A stretch of DNA of 64,000 nt. Origin: Adiantum capillus-veneris (Eukaryota; Streptophyta; Polypodiopsida; Polypodiales; Pteridaceae). The notes below the pieces were generated by a model. It had not been told where the DNA came from. It saw only the letters and a list, made by a program, of their open reading frames with translations, and did not search any database. The DNA lies in the NCBI GenBank assembly GCA_014529385.2, contig CM043959.1:85603029-85667028 (forward strand), written 5' to 3'. This document shows, piece by piece, positions 35,566-47,577 of the stretch (its first letter is position 1; each line of letters opens with the position of its first letter). The translations under genes and the position numbers were made by a program.

Positions 35566-37529
35566 GGTTGGATTCCTTTATAAATGGTTTTGTATTTATA
35601 ATCCTTTTAGTATGATATAATTTATTTTTTTTGCTAAATGTTTATGTATTGAGTGAGATTATTTAATTTAGATTACTGGAGTTTCGTTCAGATTTGAGAA
35701 ACAGTGCTGACCTTTATGGATATTTTGATTTGCATGTAAGATGTTTCAAGTCTCAAGTCTTAATCACTACACCATTAAGAAATTCAAGGAATATTTTGAG
35801 TTCAATTTAATCATTAATGGTTATTCTTATTGAAGTGGATCATAACTTTTGTTAATATGTACTCATTTGGGGATGTTTAATATATCCTGCCTCATTAGAA
35901 ACACTTCACAAGTTGAGAAATCTAAATTCTTGCTTTCCAACAGGTTATTGTTTCCATACTAGTATGTATATGCCAAGCTTGACTTTGAGATGGAGGTGTC
36001 GATGAATAGTGGTGATTGATAAGTGAGTAATTGAACTATTATTGATTCATGTTTTAACATACATATATTGTAAAGCCTTTGAGTTTCCACCTTTTTTGAG
36101 TAGTGTTGACAAGTTTTTGGTTTCAAATATTCTTAAATATCCATATTCATTGGCTATTGGTAGCTATTTCTTTGGTATTGCTAAAGATGATACCAGTAGC
36201 TATCACCTTGTGAACTTATTGTTAAATCGTGGACTTGACTTCTACTATGTAGCTCATTTTGACAAAGAAAGTGCAAACATAAATTATAGATGCATGCATT
36301 GTTACAAAAAATATATGTACCACTTAAGCCTATGTACACTGCTAATCAAGAAACCTTTGGTTGGGTACTATTACAATAGGGTTCACATGTGTGTTTCAAA
36401 TACCAACAAAATGGCTTTACCAAACTTTATGCAAGTTTTTGATTCACTAGCGACCCTTAGCAACTTAAACTCCCTATTTAGGTTCTTTGTTTCAAATTTT
36501 TATGCAGGTTTTTGATTCGTTGCTTTGCTCAGGTTTGTAGTTTACCTTTGTCTCCTTGCATGTCAACGTGCTATCATTGCAAAGATCACAATAATGCATT
36601 TCTTAACTTAAAATCAATACTAAATCTTGTTCTACATGTTTAGGTTGACTGAATTAGTAAATATTTCTCTTTGGTTTAGGTTTGTAGTAAAAGAACTCTC
36701 CACCCCAGTCTCCTTGCACACCGGCATGCGATAATTTCTCAAGACTGCTAGTGGCTGGTAATAATACATTTCTTGCCACAATAGTGAAGATCAAATAGGA
36801 CGTTCAATATTTGATCAAAAACTTAGAAATTTTCTGTTTTTAACATAGCCATCCTCATGCTTCCTGAATAAGAACATGCCGAAATGTAGTGATTTAGATT
36901 TGTAGCTCCATGGAAGATGCTTTTCTCAATCGCTTCTCAAGAGTATATCAATTTCTTTAAGAAATGCTTAAATAATAAGCTCACTCTGGTGGACATAGGT
37001 AGAGAGATAAAAGAAAGCACAAATTGGTGAGCAATGGCAGGTCAAAAGTTAGCACCAAGATGGGGAAGGCGCCCTCCAACAAGGTATATTGTATAAATGG
37101 TTTTGCTTAAGAATCTATTTCCATCATGTGAGGAGATCTAGCGTGTTCTATTATATTGTGAAATCATGCCAAGGGAACTCTATCAATTTTATTTTAGAAA
37201 ACTTGTATCTATCTTATTTTGGAGTAAGCTTCATATTAATGCAATATTTTAAAAAAAGATAGGAGATTTTGATATTATTTTCAAGACAAACCTCATATGA
37301 TGTGCACTAAAGGGTTATGATATATTTTGAAATTATGCTATATGTACAAAGGAAAATATGTCCAATTTATTTCAAAAACTTCTGTTGGTATTATTTGAAA
37401 AACGTTTAGGAAAACATTTAAGTTTGATCCATGACAGATATAATTTTATTTTTCCTTGAGCAATCCACTCTCCCCTGGCTAATCTCAAAGTGGGAGGAGC
37501 TTTGATGTTCTCCCATATCATGAGGTAGA
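35566..37529. other. AT-rich unassigned region
   Basis: Only a 157-codon frame at 36042-36515 stands out, and its composition (Tyr, Phe, Leu, Cys-rich) suggests chance. Two short blocks containing GGTTTGTAGT and CTCCTTGCA recur at about 36530-36600 and 36680-36780, hinting at an old duplication. Nothing else is seen. Confidence 0.4.
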
Positions 37530-39240
37530 TAGTATTGATCAAGTCTCTTCATCAGCGGACTGTTGCATGGATAGACGCAATAAAGCAACGGTTTTCAACC
37601 TCAAAGGAGAAGCATTGTCAAGTTTTATGCACAGTCATTGATCCCACCAAGGTTCTTAAGATAGCTTTGCTTAGCAGCTTGCAAAGAATGAAGGAGTAAG
37701 TTGTTTTATTTTTATTTATATACATTATAGTAAATACACAAAAAAATTCCTTGTCTAAATAAAATGATTTCCTTGTCTTTCAATGTAGCATGAATACTCA
37801 TGCCTTAGTAGCCCTCATCTTCGTGATGAGATTGTGAATACCGCAAACTTGTGTGTTGCTGAATGAGAAATATACTTAAAGGGTTTGCTTGGTGAAGATC
37901 AAAATCTTATTGTTGCTATTGTATGTAGATAATATGCAAAGGGTACAGAGCCTTCATACCCACTTACATGAAGTTACTTTGGTAGATTGGTTTATGATGT
38001 AAGTTATGATTCAAATGTTTTTGTTTGAATTTTTCATGTCATTGTAATGAAGACCATTTGAGTAAACTTGATTTTGACTTTAGGTTCAAATGAAAAAAGA
38101 TAAGGAAAGGTGATTAGCGTATGTGAAGCACGGCTTGTTCGACAAAAACTTTAAGAAAGACATGGGATAATCCAATAGGATACTATACAAAAATATCAAG
38201 AACAAATAGGAAAGGTGTTTAATGTATTTGCATTCAATAGAAGTTTATGAGATTGATTGATTTATTTTCTTACTGTTTGCTTTTTTATTTTTTAGCTACT
38301 ATTGAACATTGTGGATCCCAACCATTGACCTGATTGGCTAGCAAGAACTATGTCCCTAAAATGGGGAATTGATACTTGGGCTGCATTAGAGAATCTCAAT
38401 TTGATAGCAGTTCAAGATGCCCCTTGGAAAATCAAGATTCATTGGGTCTCATTAAGGGAAGCGAAAAAGATTACAAGGGGTGCATACAGTCTTAATAAGA
38501 GAGACCACATCTTTCGAATGTAAGTAACACTTATATAATAAGTGATGTATATACGTTGTTGTCTAATGTAACCTCACATTATAGTTGGGCTATAATTGGC
38601 TTCACAGGGAGTGTTTATTGGCTTGGGTTTTTGATAGGGTATTGCAACTAGTATGAGACTTTTTGGATATGCCAAGAGGGATACCTCTGACACATGATTT
38701 CACCATGGGATTTTATTTTGATGAGATCAGTTTTGAAGCAAGTCCATACCTATTTCAAATTGAGGTGTCTCTTGAAGCAAAGACAAAGGATGTGGAGAAG
38801 CAGACATTGAAGAAGGTAGACACATCATGGATGGCAACACAACGATTGACTTTAAGGTGAGCCACTGATCAATTTCTATAAATTTATTATGGTTTTTTTG
38901 TGGTGATACCTTTGTGTGATTTGTTATCAATTATTGTAGATTCTTGGCATTCTTGGTATCCAAGGGTATCTTGCTAGCCATTCCATTTATGGCAAGAGAG
39001 TGGAATTAGGTGGCGACTCAGGATGGTTTCATGTACCCCCTTTCTATGCACACATTGACTCAATTGGAGGTAGAAAATTTCCCATGGTGGATAGATATGG
39101 AGAAGGGCCATGTTCTTGGCCACGAGATAGAGCTACAAGAGGTGATATCAAACCATGATGTGATGCACAATTCTCGTCCAAGAAGAGAAGAAGAGATTCA
39201 TGTAGTTATAGTTAACTCTTTCACATATTACTATATGTTA
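37530..39240 (+). pseudogene. Multi-exon coding-like relic, unknown protein
   Basis: Several protein-like stretches on the plus strand end or begin at splice-like sites: about 37545-37697 (LHQRTVAWIDAIKQRFSTSK, ending RMKE before GTAAG), 38090-38165 (AYVKHGLFDKNFKKDMG), 38300-38520 (KWGIDTWAALENLNLIAVQD, ending before GTAAGT), 38610-38858 (GIPLTHDFTMGFYFDEISFE, ending at GTGAGC) and 38940-39230. Single stops are scattered through them. Spacing by AT-rich 70-150-bp gaps with GT/AG borders looks like a decayed spliced gene. I cannot name a family. Confidence 0.35.
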
Positions 39241-40791
39241 TATTGCATAATATTTTAACATGAAATGTTTTGATTAAGCGACATGCACTTCTTGCAAAGT
39301 AAAGGAGGCACTTATTGATATGATCATAGAGGAGGATGCAGAGCTAGAGCTAGGCAAACGATTAAGATTTTTGTTACTGTTTTCCTTCTAAATGCTCCGT
39401 ACATGGCTCATTATACTTCGTCTTAATGCTTTATTTTCCCTTGGCACGACTGTGGCAAGAAAGAGTATCTCTTTCATCTATGTTATGGAATCTCCTCTAC
39501 ATTCCTTATCTACTTCTGTTGGCTCATGATGCATGGCCATAGTCAAGGACTATATTTCCATTGCTGCAAAATTTAGGGAGGGTGTCTGCAATCCCGCATG
39601 GACTACTATTCACAAGAACCTCACATGGGCATGGTGAGAGAGTATTTTGGTCACCCGTTGTCAAGAGTTTTTTTGGAGAAAGGGATTGCGCATGTACATA
39701 CAAATGCATGGTGCATCGAATAAAGGATTGCGTGGTTACGTGGGGCCCACATGTGTACAGGTAGGACATCATGTACATAGTGTATCGATTTTCACTATCA
39801 CCAGTACCAGCGTGCTTTTTTCTATAATAAGGAGGAGTTGGTAGAGCATAAAACTTCTTGAGGAAGCTATCCGCACGTCGACAACATGAGGTAAGCAAGT
39901 GCGTCAGATGGCATCTAGTGGCGTCAGGAGGTGGAATGGGGTCAATATTTGCACGTGGATGAGTACGCACACAACGTGGATGTTTTCTTGTGATAATTAT
40001 GCAGAAAGTTCATCATGAGGACCATTTTTTGAAGCCACTCCACGTGGTGGTGGAATGCATTATTGGAAAAATCTGAGTGCCAGGTGTGTGGAGGACGCAA
40101 AAGGGTGACAACTATGCATTGCGAGGTCAGTTTTTGGCTTGTTCGAGGTCCGTTTGAGGTCATCTAAAAGGCCAAGGGTGCACAACTAATAAAGCTAAGC
40201 GTGGGAACTGAAAAAATAGGGAGAAAACCAAGGAAACAGTGGAGAGAAGAGGAGGAACATCCACAACTGTGTTTTTGCTCATTTTGGAGCTTGTTTTGGC
40301 CGTAAACTGCTCATCCGAGGTCGGATTTGAGCACTTTGACATTGTAGACTAGGGTTTTGGGCCGTTTCGAACGCAATGGTTCTGTGCATTTTGCAAAATT
40401 CCTCACTATTTTTCTGTTGTTTTTTTTGTGTAAGTTTCTCCTATGAGCGAAGCTTCTGCTCCAGTTTGTGATTGTATCTGGTATAATTGAACCATATTGT
40501 GTGAGTTGTTTGCCCCATTGGTGTTGGCCCAAGCTCAATTGTATCTAAACATCAGAAATTCTCCTCTTTTGAGCTGAGTTTTTTGGGTGTGTGTGTGTGT
40601 CTCTCTCTCTCTCTCTGTGTGGAGTCGGCAAGTGGATAGTAGTCTCTCTCCTCTCACTCCATCAGTGTGTTCCCTGTCTCGGTCAGGTGGGTTGTGTAAG
40701 CCAAGTGGTGCTCCATAGTGTGTGTGTATTATCCCAAGAGTGTGTTTCGGGTCATTATAGAGGCGTTGTGTGTGTTTTCATCCCGCTCACA
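39241..40791 (+). repeat. Region containing the probable 5' LTR of element D
   Basis: An LTR should end just before the PBS at 40798, and CTCACA at 40786-40791 is a suitable end. The start cannot be fixed because D has no 3' LTR in the window. A start near 39900 is a guess. A short (GT)n(CT)n run lies at about 40588-40617. No gene is seen. Confidence 0.4.
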
Positions 40792-40797
40792 TTCTTT

Positions 40798-40817
40798 TGG
40801 TGCCCCAACTGAGGATC
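40798..40817 (+). promoter_or_regulatory. Primer binding site of element D
   Basis: TGGTGCCCCAACTGAGGATC differs from the B site at one position. It lies about 0.7 kb before the leader ORF and 1.03 kb before gag. Confidence 0.7.
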
Positions 40818-41522
40818 TTCTTCGAGTACCTTCGGCTTCGAGCTTCAAGCTTCGAGATTCGGGATTACAGGTTCCAGACTATAGGTTACAGAGACAGGTA
40901 CAAGTACACATGATTCACACAGGTATAGGTATCTGGAGTAGAGTGATACACTGACAGTGGAGTCACTTGCAGTTACCGTGGGTATGCATCATTTGGCGCC
41001 TGTTTGAGCGCATTGTCTGCTGGATATTAAGTTACTTGTGGAAACTGCCATTGTATGCCTTTGTGGAGCCATATTTGGTTTTATTTGGCAGTCCCAGCCA
41101 TTTCTGAGACTTGGTCTAGAAGATAGTCATTTCTGATACTTGACTATACCTAATTTACATTAGCCTTCGTGAGAGGATCGATAGCGTGAGGTTTTATTGA
41201 GCTGGGGTATTCTCAAATGTGGAGATCCTTTCGGTGATACAGGTAGCTGGAGCACCCTTTTCGTGACCTCACCATAGGCTATGTACTAGTGATTCCTAAT
41301 TGATGCTCGGGTTCTATTGTTGGCAATTGATGCATACATATACAGTCTATATTTTGGGTTCCTACTGCTCTACTTCTGGGGAAACTCTGTCAAAATTTTT
41401 CCAAGTTATGATGGCTGGTTTTTTGGTCTTTTGAGCCATTTATGTTGTTATGCTGCTGAAATTCTGGCAAAATGAGAGGATAAGTCAAATGTGCTTTCTT
41501 GGGAGCTGCATGGTTGACTTTA
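40818..41522. other. Untranslated leader of element D
   Basis: Between PBS and leader ORF. No frames with protein character are seen. Confidence 0.5.
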
Positions 41523-41740
41523 ATGGATGATCAAAATGGCCCTCAATTTACTCCTTTTCATTTAACTCAGAGAATCCAGATAAATGTTCATGTGTCCAGG
41601 CAGATTTTTTCCAGCAACATATAGTCTTTATGTTCGGGCCAAGAAGATTCAGAGAGATACTGGAATGTCCTTTGCCTGTTGTGATTCCGATGATCAACTA
41701 TGAAAACTCATTTGATGTGCATGTGTTTGGCCTTATCTAA
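41523..41740 (+). pseudogene. Leader ORF of element D (about 72 codons, one frameshift)
   Basis: ATG at 41523 opens MDDQNGPQFTPFHLTQRIQI, which matches the second B copy. After a stop and a frame change near 41625, the same protein continues as FMFGPRRFREILE, then VVIPMINY and FDVHVFGL, to TAA at 41738. Restoring one base would give the same length as the B copy. The stop is 102 nt before the gag ATG and in phase with gag, exactly as in B. Confidence 0.55.
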
Positions 41741-41842
41741 AGTTGAGCTCCATTGAAGTTTCTGGGAATTGAGTCAGTCAAAAGTTTTTGGTTATTGCAC
41801 TGTGTTTGAAGGGGTTCTCAAAGCATCGTAACTTGGGTAGCC

Positions 41843-43160
41843 ATGGCTTTCTCTTATCTGGAGTTTCATGGAAGAAGTGCTGAAGATGTGGAAGAATTTT
41901 TGGAAAAGATGGAGGTTGCCTGCATTAGCAACTAGATCCATGACCCAGCGCAGATGTTACGTCTTCTCCAAATTTTTTTGAAGAGTGATGCACGAGTTTG
42001 GTCCAAAGCATTTGAAGAGGAGTTGCGTGGGGCTGATCCACCCGTAAGTTTGAGCTGGGACAATCTACGACATGGGTTGGAAGTGGAGTTTGTGAAGATA
42101 GAAGATCCTGACAAAGTGTGGCAAGAAGTACAAGGTTTGGTGCAGAAGGAAGGTGAGCCAGCAGATACGTACATACGTAAGTTCTCATTGGCATGGGAGA
42201 GGATGTGCAAGTCCTTAGCACCACATGTACCCCCACCTGACATGATGAAGAAGGACAGGTTCTTGTCTGGTCTTTGGGAGAATATACGTTGGAGAGTGGA
42301 GCTAAAGAAGCCTATGATATATGAAGATGCACTAGAGGTAGCAAGGAACAAAGAGTGGAAGCTGAATATACGTTGGAGAGTGGAGCTAAAGAAGCCTATG
42401 ATATATGAAGATGCACTAGAGGTAGCAAGGAACAAAGAGTGGAAGCTGAGAAAAATGAGCCAGCTAGGGGTGGAGTCTTTGCCCATGAGGTCTAAATTTC
42501 AGCCTATGGATTCTTTGCAAGGTCGCATGCCAGGGGTTCATCATGAACCAGTGGTTTCTGCTACTCCTCAGGTTATGCCAACAGTTGTCACTACAACAGT
42601 GCAAGATGATGGGCTAAGGCAAGACATGAGGCAAGTGGTAGATTTAATGAAGAATCTCAGCCTAAACTTGCTAGGTCAAGTGGGAAATAATCGAGGTCGA
42701 GGGAGAGTTGCAAATCATCCCAGGAGGTGAAGAAAGACCCAAGAATGGTGTTGGACAAAGCAATGGTAGGTTTTGGAGGCAGACGTCCACATGTTATAAT
42801 TGTGGAGAGTTCGACCACATCAGCCCCCACAATGTGATAAGCCACCAAGGATGGGGGGAGACATGTATCCATTGCCAAGACAGGTGCTAACTAGGTCAAA
42901 TGGTTATGGCATTGAAATTAAGGGAGAAGAAGGAACGAGTGGATTAACCTAGGAGGAAAAGGGAAAGAAAAAAGTGATAAGTGTAGTCACGTTGGAGAAG
43001 GCATCAAAGCTAGAGGATACATTAGTTATGCCTATTGGGAAGAGGACCACAAAGGACAAGGAAGGAAGAAGTGCCCCAGGTCCTAGTAAGAAGAAGGGAA
43101 ACAGCCATGAAGGCAAGGATGTCAAGGCCAAGAGTAAAAGAGAGCTCGTCGCAAGTTTCA
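41843..43160 (+). pseudogene. gag: Element D gag
   Basis: ATG at 41843 (MAFSYLEFHG) with an in-frame TAG at 41933, then open to 42728. The capsid core is clear (ARVWSKAFEEELRG, VSLSWDNLRHGLEVEF, DTYIRKFSLAWERM, RFLSGLWENIRWRVE). An exact 84-bp tandem duplication adds 28 residues at 42281-42448. After a frameshift near 42725 the zinc knuckle CYNCGEFDHISPH appears at about 42798, and its last Cys lies in the next frame. A Lys-rich linker follows to about 43160. Confidence 0.8.
42281..42448. repeat. Exact 84-bp in-frame tandem duplication in D gag
   Basis: 42281-42364 and 42365-42448 are identical by eye. The unit begins AATATACGTTGGAGAG and encodes 28 residues of the capsid C-terminal half. 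The identity implies a recent event or an assembly artefact. Confidence 0.95.
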
Positions 43161-43203
43161 TGTTTCAGATTTTCCACTAGGGGATGGGCAATTAAGCTAT
43201 GAC

Positions 43204-44405
43204 TTGAAGGAGGATCTGACGAGCAGGAAAGCAGATGTTACTTTTGGGCAGCTAATAGAGATGGTGCCTAAGTTAAAGAGACAATGGAAGAGGATGGTTA
43301 ACCCAATGGCGAAAGAGCCAGAGAGAGGTTCAATGAAGGTGTTGGCGATGGATGAGATATCAGTCATTTCTCCAATAGTAGATGTGTGGCACAAAAAGAA
43401 AATTCTAGGACAAGGTTATGTTGATGGCGGAGCCCAAATATGTGTCATAACACACTCATGTGTTGAGAAGATGGGTCTTACAGTGACTGGGGTGTCAGGC
43501 TTCCGAATCAAATTGGCAAACCATCAAAAAGTAAAATGTTTGGGTGTTGTAAAGAGCTTAGAAGTGGAGGCATATGATGCAAAGGCGGTGGTCGATTTTT
43601 GTGTGATGACAGCACGATTTGGAGCATATCCTATTATATTGGGTAGACCATGGTTACATGCAGTGGGAGCTGTTCAAGATTGGAGACGTGGTACGATTAG
43701 CCTCTATGGGAAGATAGGTACCAAGAAGCTATATAATATGGACACAAGGAAATGATTGGAAGAGATTTTTGAAGATGAGGATGAGTCTAGTGATGAAGAC
43801 TATTCCACAGTGAGTGATGAGGACAGTGATAGTACTACCAGCAATGATGAGGATGCTGATGTTGCATTGCTTTTAATGGACAAAGGGATCCAGGAGTCTG
43901 GTTTAGTTGCATTTGCGAATGAGGTTGAAGATGAAAGTGAAGGGCCTTATGAAGTGATTGAAGAGTTGATGGAAACCAAGGTTGAATTGTCAAAGAAGCA
44001 GGAATTGATGACACAAATGATTAGTGGAGACCTCTCAGCTATGGAGAAGGAGATATATTTGCACATGCTGGCTAGTTTTCCTGATTTGTTCATTACTTCA
44101 TATGAAGAGATCAGAGGGTTCAAGGGAGAAGAGATGCATATAGAGCTGAAAGAAGGTGCTAAGCCTGTGCAGCAAAGGCTAAGAAGGATGGGTCAAGAGC
44201 AAATGGAAGCCTTGCGGGAAGAGGTGGACAAGTTATTGAAGGCAAGGTTCATAGTCCTTGTGGAGACCACTGAATGGGTGAGTCCAATAGTAGTCAGTCC
44301 AAAGAAGGATGGAAAATGGAGGATTTGTGTAGATTTTAAATTCTTAAACGTAGCCACTAAGAAGAACCCATATCCTCTTCCATTCATAGATCAAATCTTG
44401 GAGAA
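43204..44405 (+). pseudogene. pol: Element D protease and N-terminal RT (truncated)
   Basis: The protease frame 43204-43752 has VDGGAQICV (Asp74 counted from 43204), the same D-G-G-A loop as B, and AYPIILGRPWLHAVG. TGA at 43753 separates it, in the same frame, from an acidic linker (EDEDESSDEDYS) and the RT start: IELKEGAKPVQQRLRR, WVSPIVVSPKKDGKWRICVD, NPYPLPFIDQILE. At about 44405 the RT stops matching, just before its catalytic region. A reverse-oriented LTR-like sequence follows. The rest of pol is not in the window. Confidence 0.85.
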
Positions 44406-45861
44406 AGAAAAACTCTTAATAGGTAAGAAAACATGGATTTCTTACAATGTTGATGCTCCAAGTGTCTTGAGTAGGGTCAATTTTGACGCTTGTTGACGGT
44501 CCACTAGCTTTGACGGTACGTTTTTTCTCCACTCTTGACCTTCCTTGAGAGCCAAGGTGATTGAATATGATTAATCATGGTGCTGTCTTTCAAGAGAAGA
44601 GGCTGAATTTTGTGGTTTTTTTTATAGATATAGGTAATATGGATGAGGAAAAATGAGACTAGGTGGTCAATTTTGGAATGGAAGTGTGTGTAGGAGACAC
44701 TAGTTCACCATGGTTTCTCTTATTCTTCAAGGTTGAGAAGAAGGTGAGTAGGGTGCAGAGAGGAGTGGTGAGAGAGGTGGGGATGATGAGTGGAGAAGTG
44801 TGTGTGAAAGAGGAAAATGATAAAGTGGAAAAGGGAGTGTGGCTGCATAGCATGGGCAAACTGGAGTCCACCAATAAAATCATAGCTCACAGCTCGTAGC
44901 TCAAAAAAATATGAAAAATTTGGAGGTAAAAGTTCAGCCTACGAGATACAACTTTTTGTATCACCTTTTCAAATTCGGAGAGCATGTGATCTTTAAAAAT
45001 TCAGCAAAACCAACTGTTTTTTTCCACTGCACAAAGTCCTTGTGAGGTCCTTCTTTGGATGATTCTTTTGAATATCTCCAAGAGTGAGCCCCCCATAGTG
45101 CATGCATGCATGCCACATACCCTTGACCTTATTTGGTAGGTCTATAATTGAAGATATTGTTGAGATCATGATATAAGTGAATCGTACAACTAAGAAAATC
45201 AAATATTGAGGGGTCTAAAAAAATACATGTCAAACATAAATAATATAGGTGGAAAAAATATAAAGGGGTCAAAATAAATCTCTCTCATTATAAGTCTACC
45301 ATAAAAAGATGAATATTTTTGGTGGTCTAATTTATTGGAGTAATAGAGAATAGATGTAGGAAGGAAAAAATCACAATAGTGAAAAAATATACACATAAAT
45401 AGAACTAGTTTTTTTGGATTTTTGTTGGGATGGAGTTACACCAAAAATAAGAGAAGCTTGCATGAAATTCTTTTTATATGGAATAAAGAGTATGCAAAAT
45501 GGTAAGAAAAAATATGGTAATGGTGAGTCAATGTACATAGCATAAATAATACACCATAGGTAGAAATATTTAAATAAATACCAAAATAATTATGAAAATT
45601 CCTTTTATTTAAGCCCTATATACAATGAAATATTTACACACAAATGAGCCATAATATACTTATATATATATATATATATATTTGGCTCAACTAGCCCAGT
45701 GACTAGCTAATTGAGGGTTTTTAAAAAGATATGGGAAAAGTCCCCTAACTCACACACACCTATATATAGTGAAAGGGTGAGGGCAACCACAGTGTTTGAG
45801 TGATTTGATAGGGTGAGGTAACTCGCTATGGAAATTACAGAGAGCCGAAAAACGGCTATCA
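44406..45861 (-). repeat. B-like LTR fragment in reverse orientation
   Basis: Read on the minus strand from 45861 it starts TGATAGCCGTTTTTCGGC and follows the B LTR for about 1.2 kb (to about 44650), including the GCATGCATGCA block. The remaining 250 bp to the D junction do not match the B LTR and may be a subfamily difference. No target duplication is visible. An (AT)n run lies at about 45660-45682. Its outer end coincides exactly with the start of the palindrome field. Confidence 0.7.
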
Positions 45862-45874
45862 GTAGTTGTCAAAC

Positions 45875-47520
45875 CTACTTATGCTAGTTAGCATAGAAGG
45901 TATGGTAGGTAGCACAACTGGTATGCTGGTTAGCTTAGTGGGTATGGTGTCTATCATATTGTGTATGGTAGTTTTCAAACCTAGTTATGCTAGTAAGCAT
46001 ACTATGAGATAGAGCTAGCATACATTGTCATGGTGGTAAGCATACTGTGTATGCTAGTTAGCACAGATAGTTATCCTAGCTAACATATTGTGAATACTAG
46101 TTGGCATTTTTTGTGTGCTAGTTAGTATAGTCTGTATGATAATAAGCATACCTTCTATGCTATTTAACATAATATACATGCTAACTAGCGTAGAGAGTTT
46201 CCCAGTTAGACACAAAGTATGCTAATTAGCATACCCTGTATGCTAGTTAGCATTGTGAATACTACTTGGCATTTTTGTATGCTAATAAGTATACCTCCTA
46301 TGCTAGTTAACAAACTATGCATGCTAACTAGCATAGAGAGTTTCCCAGTTAGACACAAAGTATGCTAATTAACATACCCTATGCACTAACTAACATACAG
46401 GGTATGCAAATTAGCACACACAGTGTGCTGAATAACATATAGGGTATGCTATTTAGCATACGTTTTATGCTAATTAGAATATTGTATGATGGCTAGCATG
46501 CAAGTATTCTAATTAGGAAAAAGGTAGGATAATCAGCATGCATAAGCATACCTTTTCTTATACTTATCATACTTGCATCCTAGTCATCATACACAATGTT
46601 CTAATTAGCATAAAAAGTATGCTAATTATCATATTTTATATGCTAATTAGCATACCTTGTTAGCTAGTTAGCACACATGGCTAAACACAATGTTCTAATT
46701 AGCATAAAAAGTATGCTAATTAGCACATTATATATGCTAATTAGCATGCCTTGTTAGCCATGTGTGCTAACTAGCTAGCAAGATATGCTAATTAGCATAT
46801 TATATATGATAATTAGCATACCTCTTATGCTAATTAGAACATTTAGTATGATGGCTATCATGCAAGTATGATAACTATAAAAAAGGTATGATAATTAGCA
46901 TACTCTATATGCTAGCTAGCATTTGGTGCATGCTAACAAGCATTCAAAGTTTAGTTAGCATACCTTCTTTGCTAGCTAGCAAAATGTGGATGCTTATTAG
47001 CATACCTCTATTCTAGTTAGCATACATTTTGAGCTAGCTAGCATAATTTGTATTATAGCTAACATACCTCTTTGCTTGTTATCGTAATGTATATTTTAGT
47101 TAGCATGCACAATATGCTAACCAACAAAAATGGTATGCTAATTAGCAGAGACGTTATGTTTACTAGCATGACTTATCCTCTAGTTGGCATACCATCTATG
47201 GTAGCATACATTGTATGTTAATTAGCATACCATTTATGCTAATTAACATAGCATGTATGCTAATTGCCACATTATCAAACATAAGCATACCATTAACATA
47301 CACACAATTTTTCCTATTAACATTTTATATATGCTAATTAGCATACATTCTCTGCTAGTTAGCATACACACTATATTCACACTTCTTTGTTAGAATATTT
47401 TGTATGTTAGTTAGCATATTAATCATGGTGGTTAGCACATATTGTATACTAGTTAGCATAGTAAGCATAGACAATATGAATGTCTACAGGATATAGATGC
47501 CTACCATACATGGAATGCTA
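45875..47520. repeat. Palindrome field 1 (TATGCTAATTAGCATA family)
   Basis: About 1.65 kb consists almost entirely of imperfect copies of a 16-bp palindrome, with variants TATGCTAGTTAGCATA and TATGCTAACTAGCATA, spaced by roughly 5-20 bp of T- and G-containing filler. A longer unit recurs near 46183 and 46321 (shared GAGAGTTTCCCAGTTAGACAC), and CAATGTTCTAATTAGC recurs near 46590 and 46687. Density is highest at 46200-47350. No ORF. Confidence 0.9.
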
Positions 47521-47577
47521 CTTGTCACATTATGCATACAAGCAATCATAATGGTATCGATGAAAATTAACAGGTGA

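Noticed and set aside
36042..36515. 157-codon ORF
   Set aside because: Composition is AT-driven, there is no recognisable motif, and the surroundings are AT-rich; chance is more likely.
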